DNA of 24,285 nt from an uncultured Pseudomonadota bacterium (GTDB taxonomy: Bacteria; Pseudomonadota; Gammaproteobacteria; Xanthomonadales; Ahniellaceae), in the NCBI GenBank assembly GCA_937996755.1, contig CALKUS010000068.1, positions 1-24,285 of the forward strand. Reading direction: 5' to 3'. This document shows positions 7,163 to 14,290 of the stretch, piece after piece (the stretch's first letter is position 1; each line of letters begins with the position of its first letter). Below the pieces are notes generated by a model. It saw only the letters and a program-made list of their open reading frames with translations. It was not told the DNA's origin and did not search any database. The position numbers and the translations under genes are program-made.

Positions 7163-8158
7163 ATGCGATCCATCGGCGTGATCCTCGTGCTCGCTGCCGC
7201 CGTCCCGCCGGCGCACGCGGCCGACCGCATCTTCCGCCACTCGTTCGAGAACCCGGTCGATTGCATCGCCACGCCGACCAATCCCGAGTGCCCGACGTTC
7301 ACGATCGCGTCGTCGACCATCACGGTCGCACCGGGCGTGGCGGCGTCCACCTGCTTCTACTTCACCGCGCCGAACACCGCGACGCGCGGCATCACGCGCA
7401 TCCAGTCGAACATCACCGGCAACGCGTGGTACGTCGTGGTCGGCGCGACCTATGCGAGCGGCACGAACACACCGGCTGCGCGCCACCCGCCCGGCACCGT
7501 GACGCAGGGCGACTGCAGCGTCGATTCCGGCAACACGAACGGCACGGACTCGTATCGCATCTACCAGGCGCACGCGAACGAGCAGGCGCTCGAGATGCCC
7601 GCGAACGACGGCACGGGCGTGCCGGTCGCGATCGAGTGGCAGGCAGGCCAGCCGCTGTTCCTGGAGATCGTCGCGCCGAATGCGACAGCGGAACCGATCC
7701 AGGCGCAGGTCACGCTCGGCATCGACGCGTTGCCGACCGGCGCGCCCTACACGCGCACGGAGATGCTGCTCACCTACAACTCGCAGATCGCCATCCCGCC
7801 TTCCTCGGGCGCAACGGCGTCCGCGGTGTGCCCGGTGCCCGCGGGCGTGAAGTTCTGGCACTTCACCACGCACACGCACCAGCGCGCGTCGAGCGCCACG
7901 CTGCAGGCATTCCCGTCGTTCGACACGTTCGTCGTCACCACGAACCCGGCGGCGCCGCTCATCCAGGAATTCGGGCCGCCGTTCTACACATTCACCGGCG
8001 GCGACCAGCTGCGCTACGCGTGCAACTACTTCAACCCCGAGAACTTCATCATCCTGTCCGGCGCCGACGAGCTCACCGACGAGAATTGCGTCGGCATCGG
8101 TTACTTCTTCCCCGCCACGCGGCCGCGCATCTGCCTCAACAACACGCTCATTCCCTGA
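7163..8158 (+). CDS. Secreted PHM/DBH-like copper monooxygenase fold, ligands mostly missing
   Basis: A 331-residue exported protein. Residues 1-19 are a signal peptide with a cleavage site AHA|AD, followed by IFRHSFEN. Residues about 185-330 resemble the C-terminal domain of ascorbate-dependent, type II copper monooxygenases (peptidylglycine hydroxylase and dopamine beta-hydroxylase). The clues are the motif IPPSSG, then HFTTHTHQ with the two CuB-site His (H237, H239), GDQLRYACNYFNPEN, and the closing TDENCVGIGYFFPATRP. In the family that last motif is DEMC, whose Met is the third CuB ligand; here it is N308. The N-terminal half has the right size and strand pattern, but where HH is expected it reads NAWYVVVG (87-94), and no His appears where QxHY is expected. 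Copper oxygenase activity is therefore doubtful; a binding or scaffold role is possible. Its tail overlaps the convergent acyltransferase gene by 11 bp. Confidence 0.65.
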   Translation: MRSIGVILVLAAAVPPAHAADRIFRHSFENPVDCIATPTNPECPTFTIASSTITVAPGVAASTCFYFTAPNTATRGITRIQSNITGNAWYVVVGATYASGTNTPAARHPPGTVTQGDCSVDSGNTNGTDSYRIYQAHANEQALEMPANDGTGVPVAIEWQAGQPLFLEIVAPNATAEPIQAQVTLGIDALPTGAPYTRTEMLLTYNSQIAIPPSSGATASAVCPVPAGVKFWHFTTHTHQRASSATLQAFPSFDTFVVTTNPAAPLIQEFGPPFYTFTGGDQLRYACNYFNPENFIILSGADELTDENCVGIGYFFPATRPRICLNNTLIP

Positions 8159-9047
8159 CCCGCGCGAGCGCGGCGACCTGCGTGTCCTTCTCGGCCCAGA
8201 GCGCATTGATCCAGGCCTGGAAGCGCTCGCGCGTCGCGGCGTCGTTCTCGTAGTCCCCGCCGAGCAGCTCGGCCGGGATCGGCAGCTCGCGCAGGTGCAC
8301 GCGCACGCCCGGCACGCGGTCGGCGAACAGGTCGGCCAGCGTGGGCCGTCCCGCGGCGTAGACCACCGTGACGTCGACGACCGAACGCAGGATGCCGCCC
8401 ATCGATTCCAGCACGAGCGCGACGCCGCCGGCTTTCGGGCGCAGCAGGTGGCGGTAGGGCGACGACTGTGCGTCGTGCTTTTCGGGCGTGAACCGCGTGC
8501 CCTCGACGAAGTTCATCACCGACACCGGCACCTGCGCGAACTTCGCGCAGGCCTTGCGCGTGGCATCCGTGTCCTTGCCGCGCAGCTCCGGGTGGCGCTC
8601 GAGCGTCTCGCGCGAATAGCGCCGCATGAACGGGAAATCGAGCGCCCACCACGCGAGGCCGAGCAGCGGCACCCAGATCAGCTGCTGCTTGAGGAAGAAG
8701 CGCAGGAACGGAATGCGCCGGTTGAACGCCAGCTGCAGCACGACGATGTCGACCCAGCTCTGGTGGTTCGCGAGCACGAGGTACGACCGGTCGTGCCGCA
8801 ATCCGTCGGGATACTGCACGTCCACGCGCGTGCGCGTGAACACGCGGATGAGCAGGCCGTTCACCGCGATCCAGCTTTCCGCGATCACGACCAGCACCCC
8901 CGAGACCGCGCGCCGGAACACGGCGACCGGCACGAGCGCCTTCAGCAGCGCCAGCGCGAGCAGCGGCAGCACGTGCACGACGAGGTTCAACGCGGCGCCG
9001 AAGACGGCGAGCGGCACGCGCAGCAGGGCAGGAAGGAAGGAAAGCAC
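8148..9047 (-). CDS. yihG: YihG-type 1-acyl-sn-glycerol-3-phosphate acyltransferase
   Basis: A 299-residue PlsC-superfamily acyltransferase of the YihG/LCLAT type, which makes phosphatidic acid from lysophosphatidic acid at the inner membrane. An N-terminal hydrophobic hairpin (residues about 10-65) anchors it. The catalytic HX4D motif is NHQSWVD (H95, D100) and the phosphate-binding motif is FVEGTR (E182-R185). The stretches FLKQQLIWVPLLGLAWWALD, FPFMRRYSRETLERHPE and the ending QAWINALWAEKD agree strongly with E. coli YihG. I choose GTG 9047, which begins at the membrane anchor and sits 5 nt after a minus-strand TACATT; an ATG at 9101 would add 18 residues, would overlap the start codon of the divergent gene and gives an atypical Arg-rich extension. 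The 3' end overlaps the convergent gene by 11 bp. Confidence 0.92.
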   Translation of the reverse strand: MLSFLPALLRVPLAVFGAALNLVVHVLPLLALALLKALVPVAVFRRAVSGVLVVIAESWIAVNGLLIRVFTRTRVDVQYPDGLRHDRSYLVLANHQSWVDIVVLQLAFNRRIPFLRFFLKQQLIWVPLLGLAWWALDFPFMRRYSRETLERHPELRGKDTDATRKACAKFAQVPVSVMNFVEGTRFTPEKHDAQSSPYRHLLRPKAGGVALVLESMGGILRSVVDVTVVYAAGRPTLADLFADRVPGVRVHLRELPIPAELLGGDYENDAATRERFQAWINALWAEKDTQVAALARVRE

Positions 9048-9099
9048 GCGCCAATGTAGCGCGGCGCGGGTCGGACGGGATTCCAGTAACCTCCGCCGC
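9048..9099. promoter_or_regulatory. 52-bp divergent promoter region with near-leaderless starts
   Basis: Between the two start codons, TACATT on the minus strand (9058-9053) ends 5 nt before the acyltransferase GTG. TAACCT on the plus strand (9087-9092) ends 7 nt before the exporter ATG. Neither gene has a Shine-Dalgarno sequence. Both transcripts are therefore predicted to begin at or within a few bases of the start codon. Clear -35 boxes are not visible. Confidence 0.4.
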
Positions 9100-9729
9100 A
9101 TGCCCACACCGGAAGCACTGCTCACGTTCGTCGTCGCCGGGATCATCCTGAACCTCATCCCGGGCCCGGACATCCTCTACATCGTCGGGCGCAGCCTCGC
9201 GCAGGGCCGCGTGGCGGGCATCGTCTCGTGCCTCGGCATCGCCGCTGGTTGCCTGGTGCACGTCGCGGCCGCGACGCTGGGCCTGTCGGCGCTCATGCTC
9301 ACGCTGCCGCACGCGTACGACGTCGTGAAGTGGGTCGGCGCGGCGTACCTGGTGTGGATCGGCGCGAAGATGCTGCTCGCGAAGTCGTCGCGGCTCGAGT
9401 TGCAGAAGCCCGCGCCGGTACCGTTGTGGCGCGTGTTCCGGCAGGGCGCCATCACCAACATCCTGAACCCGAAGATCGCGCTGTTCTTCCTCGCGTTCCT
9501 CCCGCAGTTCGCGGACGCGAAGCGCGGCCCGCTCGCGCCGCAGATCCTGTTCCTCGGTTGCCTGTTCGTCTTCAACGGCTTCTTCGTCTGCGCCGCCTAC
9601 GCGCTGCTCGCGAGCCGCTTCGGCGAATGGCTGAAGTCGCGCTGGGACGTCGGCACGTGGCTCAACCGCGTCTCGGGCACGCTGTTCATCGGCCTCGGGC
9701 TGAAGCTCGCGCTGGAGCGGCGGGCCTGA
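9100..9729 (+). CDS. LysE/RhtB-family amino acid exporter
   Basis: A 209-residue inner-membrane protein of the usual length for LysE/RhtB (threonine/homoserine lactone) efflux proteins, with five or six predicted membrane spans. The N-terminal signature LNLIPGPDILYIVGRSLAQG carries the family's conserved PGPD. It is followed by GCLVHVAAATLGLSAL, AYLVWIGAKMLL and the central NILNPKIALFFLAFLPQF, another conserved family block. Members export amino acids or related metabolites using the proton gradient; the substrate cannot be read from the sequence. It starts at ATG 9100, with no ribosome-binding site and a -10 like element immediately upstream. It is divergent from the acyltransferase and stands alone. 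Confidence 0.92.
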   Translation: MPTPEALLTFVVAGIILNLIPGPDILYIVGRSLAQGRVAGIVSCLGIAAGCLVHVAAATLGLSALMLTLPHAYDVVKWVGAAYLVWIGAKMLLAKSSRLELQKPAPVPLWRVFRQGAITNILNPKIALFFLAFLPQFADAKRGPLAPQILFLGCLFVFNGFFVCAAYALLASRFGEWLKSRWDVGTWLNRVSGTLFIGLGLKLALERRA

Positions 9730-9811
9730 AGCCGGGTCGCGCGTGCGATCGGACGCGACGATGCGCTAGATTCCGAACGCCGCGGGGAGCGGCGGGGCCG
9801 AAGGACGCGTC

Positions 9812-12136
9812 GTGGCGAAACGGACGTTGGGGAGCCCGCGTCGCGGGCCGGTGCGGGCGATTCTCGATATCACGCTGGGTCGCCTGCTCAAGTGGGCATT
9901 CGTGCTGTTCGCGATCGTGCTGGTGCTCGGCGGCATCGCGTTCTGGATCTTCGTCGGCAAGCCCGCCAACGACATCCCGGCGGCCGAGCAGATCGACCGC
10001 GTCGTCTACCTCGACCAGGGCTGGGGCACGTCGGCGGATTCGCCGCAGCGGCAGACGTACTACTACACGCCGCAGGGCACCTCGCTGCCGCAGGGTGCGC
10101 TCACCACGCCGCTGCGCTATCGCTGGTTCCTGTCGCTCGAGCTGCCGTTCGGCACCGAGCGCTTCGCGTCGCCCGAGCACATGCGCCGCTACCGTTTCCT
10201 CGAGGACGCGGCCGCGACGCCGAAGAATCCCGACCACCTGCCCGTGGGGTTCACGCGCCACTACGACCCGGCGCTCGGCGAGGACGTGCTCGACCTCACC
10301 TGCGCCGCGTGCCACAGCGGCGAGCTGCACGCGGTGAAGGACGGTCAGCGCGTCGCGATCCGCATCGACGGCGGCCAGGCGATGCACGCGTTCACCGACA
10401 TGCAGAAGGGCTCGTTCGGCCCGACGCTGATCGCGTCGATGGCGTCGACCTGGCTGAACCCGTCGAAGTTCGAGCGCTTCGCGAAGGCCGTGATCGGCTC
10501 GCGCTACCCGGCCGGCAAGGACGCGCTGCATTCGGCGTTGTGGGACACGATCATCGCGTTCGCGACGCAGGGCCAGAACGACCCGTTCCGCCACCTCTAT
10601 CCGGTGCGCGAAGGCTTCGGTCGCACCGATGCGCTCGGGCGCATCGCGAACACGGTGTTCGGCGATCATCTGATTCCCGACAACTACCAGGACGGCGCGG
10701 CGCCGGTCAGCTATCCGTACGTCTGGAACATCTGGAAGTTCGACTGGGTGCAGTACTCCGGTTCCGTGAAGCAGCCGCTCGCGCGCAACATCGGCGAGGC
10801 GCTCGGCGTCGGTGCCGTGCTGCGCATGACCGACGATTACGGCAATCCGATCCCGGCCGAGCATCGCTTCGAGTCGTCCGTGATCGTGCCGAACCTGGTC
10901 GAGATCGAGCGCACGCTGCAGCAGCTGAAACCGCCGCCGTGGCCGGAAGACCTGCTCGGCGCGATCGACCGTCCGCTCGCGGAGAAGGGCAAGGCGCTGT
11001 TCGAGGATCACTGCGTCATGTGCCACGGGCCGCATCCCGCGAGCCGCGCGCTGCAGCAGGCGACGGCGCCGCTGAAGCCGTCGCCCGACGTCGAGTGGCA
11101 GATCGAGGTGATCCCGGTCGCGCACATCGGCACCGACCCGGTCGCGGCGACCGCATTCGTCGAGCGCAAGTACGACCTCAGCGCCGCGGGGCTCACGAAC
11201 GCCGACCTCGCCGCTGCGCTGAAGCCGTCGCTCGTGCGCCAGCTCGCGCGCGACATCCGCTACCGCCTCGCCACCGTGATCGAGCTGCGCCGCGCGGCGG
11301 GTGGCGACGCCACCACGCTGGATCCGCTGCTCGCTGCCTATCCCGATCCGGATGCCGCGCCGCAGCCCTCGCTGCCGCAGGATGCGATGGCGGCGATCGC
11401 CGGCGCGCTCGACGCGCTGCTAGTGCCGGCCGCGGCCGGCCCGCCGTCGGACCCGGCGTACCGCTGCCGGCTGCAGTGCCAGGAAACCTGGCTGCGCTGG
11501 GACGTGACGGGCGCCGCGGCCGACATCGACCGCCAGCTCGCCGCCCTCGACCCGAAGGCGGTGACCGAAGGAGAGGGGTTGAACATCCTCGGCCTGATGA
11601 TCAAGGCGCGCTGGTACGAGCGGCATTCCGTGTCGTACGAACAACAGCAGTGCATCGAGGGCTTCGGCACGCTCGACCTGCCGCAGCAGATCGCGGGCTA
11701 CAAGCCGCGCCCGCTGCAGGGCGTGTGGGCGACGCCGCCGTTCCTGCACAACGGCTCGGTGCCGAACCTCTGGGAGATGCTGCTGCCGCCCGAGCAGCGC
11801 TCGAAGAAGTTCTTCGTCGGCCGCCGCGACTTCGATCCGGTGAAGGTGGGCTACGTCACCGAGCCCGACGAGGACGGCGAGGCAGACGGCTTCTGGCTCG
11901 ACACGAGCGAGGACGGCAACCACAACACCGGCCACGCGTTCGCCGCGACGAAGGCGCAGTGGGCCGCCTACCAGCAGGACGCGAAGGCGCATCCGCTGCC
12001 GCCCGGCACGATCGGCCCGCAGTGGAGCGACGACGAGCGCCGCGCGATCGTCGAGTACCTGAAGGTGCACGAGGACACGCCCGCGACGCCGGCCGATTTC
12101 GTCCCGCCCGACTGCCACCTGGCGGGCGCGCCGTGA
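9812..12136 (+). CDS. Membrane-anchored RoxA-like dihaem c-type protein
   Basis: A 774-residue protein of the group that includes rubber oxygenase RoxA and the so-called dihaem cytochrome c peroxidases. A basic N-terminus precedes a single membrane span (about 26-48), so the rest should face the periplasm. Two c-type haem sites are present: CAACH at 164-168 and CVMCH at 401-405. Family motifs include NPDHLPVGFTR, RIDGGQAMHAF, VAHIGTDP, RPLQGVWATPPFLHNGSVP (H646) and a C-terminal NTGHAFA. RoxA proteins use O2 to cleave C=C bonds of polyisoprene; peroxidase activity is the other family option. Compared with the lipoprotein paralogue at 14291-15946 it has about 120 extra residues between haem 2 and LHNGSVP, including a CRLQC pair. 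GTG 9812 is supported by AAGGA (9801-9805). Its stop overlaps the patatin start. Confidence 0.82.
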   Translation: MAKRTLGSPRRGPVRAILDITLGRLLKWAFVLFAIVLVLGGIAFWIFVGKPANDIPAAEQIDRVVYLDQGWGTSADSPQRQTYYYTPQGTSLPQGALTTPLRYRWFLSLELPFGTERFASPEHMRRYRFLEDAAATPKNPDHLPVGFTRHYDPALGEDVLDLTCAACHSGELHAVKDGQRVAIRIDGGQAMHAFTDMQKGSFGPTLIASMASTWLNPSKFERFAKAVIGSRYPAGKDALHSALWDTIIAFATQGQNDPFRHLYPVREGFGRTDALGRIANTVFGDHLIPDNYQDGAAPVSYPYVWNIWKFDWVQYSGSVKQPLARNIGEALGVGAVLRMTDDYGNPIPAEHRFESSVIVPNLVEIERTLQQLKPPPWPEDLLGAIDRPLAEKGKALFEDHCVMCHGPHPASRALQQATAPLKPSPDVEWQIEVIPVAHIGTDPVAATAFVERKYDLSAAGLTNADLAAALKPSLVRQLARDIRYRLATVIELRRAAGGDATTLDPLLAAYPDPDAAPQPSLPQDAMAAIAGALDALLVPAAAGPPSDPAYRCRLQCQETWLRWDVTGAAADIDRQLAALDPKAVTEGEGLNILGLMIKARWYERHSVSYEQQQCIEGFGTLDLPQQIAGYKPRPLQGVWATPPFLHNGSVPNLWEMLLPPEQRSKKFFVGRRDFDPVKVGYVTEPDEDGEADGFWLDTSEDGNHNTGHAFAATKAQWAAYQQDAKAHPLPPGTIGPQWSDDERRAIVEYLKVHEDTPATPADFVPPDCHLAGAP

Positions 12137-14184
12137 GGAACGCGGAAGGGGCAGGCGACTACACCTGCGATTTCGCCGACGTCGCACGCGCCGAGCACGC
12201 GTGGCTCGCGGAGCGCCGCGCGGCATCGGGCCTGCCGCCGCCGTCCGACGACCACGTCGGGCTCGCGTTCTCCGGCGGCGGCATCCGCTCGGGCACGTTC
12301 AACCTCGGCGTGCTGCAGGCGCTGCAGGCGGCGGGCCTGCTGCGCCACGTCGACTACCTCTCGTCCGTCTCCGGCGGCGGTTACGCGGCGTGCGGCTACC
12401 ACTGGCTGCGCGCGACCGCGCCCGAAGCGGCAGCCGATCCGTACGCTGCGCCGTCCGTCAGCGGCCGCGGCACGGTGCTCGACTGGATCCGCGCGCACGG
12501 GAAGTTCCTGATCGCGCAGAAGGGTTACTCGATGCGCACGTTGTTCGCGTCGATCCTGGCGTCGACGCTCATGAACGTGGTCGTGCTCGGCCCGCCGCTG
12601 CTGCTCGCGATCTGGGCGCTGACGCTCGCGTGGCTGCCGAACCTCGGCGTCGCGCAGGATCTAGGCTACACGATGCCGGAACGCCACCACGGCTTCGTCG
12701 TGCTGCTCGTGCTCGGCTTCGCGTGCCTCGCGCTGTTCGTGCCGATCGCGATCTCGTTCGCCCTGCTCACCGGCGTGCCGCGGCTCGCGCGTGCCGTGCA
12801 GCTCGACCACTGGCGCGTCGGCATGGGCCGGCTGATCACGGCGGGCGTCGTGCTGCTCGTCGTCGGCTCGATCCCGGTCGCGACGTACGCGAGCGAGGCG
12901 CTGATGCGCAACTTCGAATCGAAGTTCGCCGAGCAGATCGGGCACCACGTGCCGTACCTGTTGTCGCTGCTCAGCGGCGGCGCCGCGATGGCGGCCGGCG
13001 AGAACGGCAAGAAGCCGAACCCGCAGCTCGCGATGGCCGGCCTCGTGCTGCTCGTATACGGGCTGTTGCTCGCCTGCTACCACCTCGCCGTGCACGTGGG
13101 CTGGATCGCGTCGCCGGGCTTCTTCGCCCTCGCGGCGCTTTCGCTGTTCCTCGCGTGCGTCTGCAACGTGAACGGCATCTCGATGCACGCGTACTACCGC
13201 GCGCGCCTCGCGACGTCGTTCCTGCCGGTCGTGAAGGGTTCCAGGCGCGACGACGTCTTCTCGCTGCCGATCCACGAGCTCGAGGCGAACACCGGTGCGC
13301 CGCTGCCGCTGGTGAACGCGACGCTGAACACCAGCTGCTCGCCCGACCCGCAGCGCCGTGCGCGCATGGGCGACTGCTTCACGTACAACCCGCTCTATTC
13401 CGGCTCGACCGCGACCGGCTGGCGCCGCACGGCGCAGTACGCTCGCGGCATCTCCGCCCTGTCGGCCGCGATGACCACGTCCGGCGCGGCCATCGACCCC
13501 GACACGATCAACACGCGCTCGCGCGCCATGTCGTTCCTGATGGCGCTGCTGAACGTGCGCCTCGGCTACTGGGGCGAGAACCCCGCGCACACCACGATGT
13601 CGCGCCTGCCGCTGCCGTGGTGGTGGATCCTGCTCGGCCGCGAAGCGCTGGGCTTCGGCCTGGACGAAACGCGCGCGCGCGTGCACCTGTCCGACGGCGG
13701 CGGCTTCGAGAACCTGGGCGCGTACGAGCTGATTCGCCGGCGCCTGCGCTTCATCGTGATCAGCGATGCGGGCTGGGACCCGCAGCGCACGCTGTCCGAC
13801 CTCGGCGGCCTGATCGAGAAGGTGCGCGTCGACTTCGGCGCGCGCATCGAGCTCACGGCGGACGCGTACGAGCGCGAGCGCAAGGACGCATTCGTCGCGA
13901 CGCCGTCGCTGCTCGGCCGCGTCACCTACGCCGACGGCAGCCAGGGCCGGATCCTGTACCTGCGCCCGCTGCTCGTGAACGGCCTCGGCGCCGACATCTA
14001 CGCGTACTGGCGCGCGCACCCGGATTTCCCGGACGAACCCACGTCGCAGCAGTTCTACGGCGAGGCGCAGTTCGAGGCGTATCGGATGCTCGGCCTGCAG
14101 CTCACGTCGCAGCTGGTCGGCACCACGCCGCCGGCGAGCGTGGCGGCCTGGTTCGATGCGCGCGAGGCGGCGGCGAGCGGATAG
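12133..14184 (+). CDS. Patatin-like phospholipase with internal membrane domain
   Basis: A 683-residue patatin-family lipid acyl hydrolase. The oxyanion-hole motif is SGGGIRSG (47-54). The nucleophile is S80 in SSVSGGGY, where the first Gly of GxSxG is Ser. The catalytic dyad partner is D521 in SDGGGFENLGAYELIRR. Between nucleophile and Asp lie at least five hydrophobic spans (within about residues 137-355), so the catalytic domain is split by a membrane module and the enzyme should act directly on bilayer lipids. The start GTG 12133 lies in the GTGA overlap with the RoxA-like gene, implying coupled translation; the coding frame upstream of it is only a shadow of that gene. Known family members release fatty acids from phospholipids; pairing with a RoxA-like oxygenase suggests that released or exposed unsaturated chains are oxidised. 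This partnership is inference. Confidence 0.88.
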   Translation: MRNAEGAGDYTCDFADVARAEHAWLAERRAASGLPPPSDDHVGLAFSGGGIRSGTFNLGVLQALQAAGLLRHVDYLSSVSGGGYAACGYHWLRATAPEAAADPYAAPSVSGRGTVLDWIRAHGKFLIAQKGYSMRTLFASILASTLMNVVVLGPPLLLAIWALTLAWLPNLGVAQDLGYTMPERHHGFVVLLVLGFACLALFVPIAISFALLTGVPRLARAVQLDHWRVGMGRLITAGVVLLVVGSIPVATYASEALMRNFESKFAEQIGHHVPYLLSLLSGGAAMAAGENGKKPNPQLAMAGLVLLVYGLLLACYHLAVHVGWIASPGFFALAALSLFLACVCNVNGISMHAYYRARLATSFLPVVKGSRRDDVFSLPIHELEANTGAPLPLVNATLNTSCSPDPQRRARMGDCFTYNPLYSGSTATGWRRTAQYARGISALSAAMTTSGAAIDPDTINTRSRAMSFLMALLNVRLGYWGENPAHTTMSRLPLPWWWILLGREALGFGLDETRARVHLSDGGGFENLGAYELIRRRLRFIVISDAGWDPQRTLSDLGGLIEKVRVDFGARIELTADAYERERKDAFVATPSLLGRVTYADGSQGRILYLRPLLVNGLGADIYAYWRAHPDFPDEPTSQQFYGEAQFEAYRMLGLQLTSQLVGTTPPASVAAWFDAREAAASG

Positions 14185-14284
14185 CGGGGAGCGGGGAGCG
14201 GGGAGCGGGGAGCGGGGAGCGGCAACAGCGGTCCGCGGCCCGCAGGTAGCGAGCGGTTGCTCTGGCCGCTCCCCGCTATCCGCT
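14176..14284. repeat. 19-bp inverted repeat between convergent genes
   Basis: AGCGGATAGCGGGGAGCGG (14176-14194) is repeated perfectly inverted at 14266-14284. The left arm contains the TAG stop codon of the patatin gene and the right arm ends 6 bp before the stop of the convergent lipoprotein gene. Transcripts from either side would form a long hairpin, so it can serve as a bidirectional terminator. The ~71-bp interior contains the tandem repeat at 14186-14220. Confidence 0.7.
14186..14220. repeat. Tandem repeat, five copies of GGGGAGC
   Basis: Five uninterrupted 7-bp units GGGGAGC run from 14186 to 14220, just after the patatin stop codon. Short G-rich intergenic tandem repeats of this look occur in xanthomonad genomes as far as I recall. 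Slippage could change the copy number, and the G-runs could form a quadruplex on the plus strand. Confidence 0.85.
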
Positions 14285-14290
14285 TTCCGC

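Noticed and set aside
8626..9099. Extension of the LysE/RhtB frame into the acyltransferase gene
   Set aside because: Antisense to a strongly conserved acyltransferase; the exporter signature starts right after ATG 9100.
9892..12132. Upstream extension of the patatin frame through the whole RoxA-like gene
   Set aside because: The extension is an off-frame shadow of a gene with two CxxCH motifs; the GTG at 12133 gives a normal patatin N-terminus.
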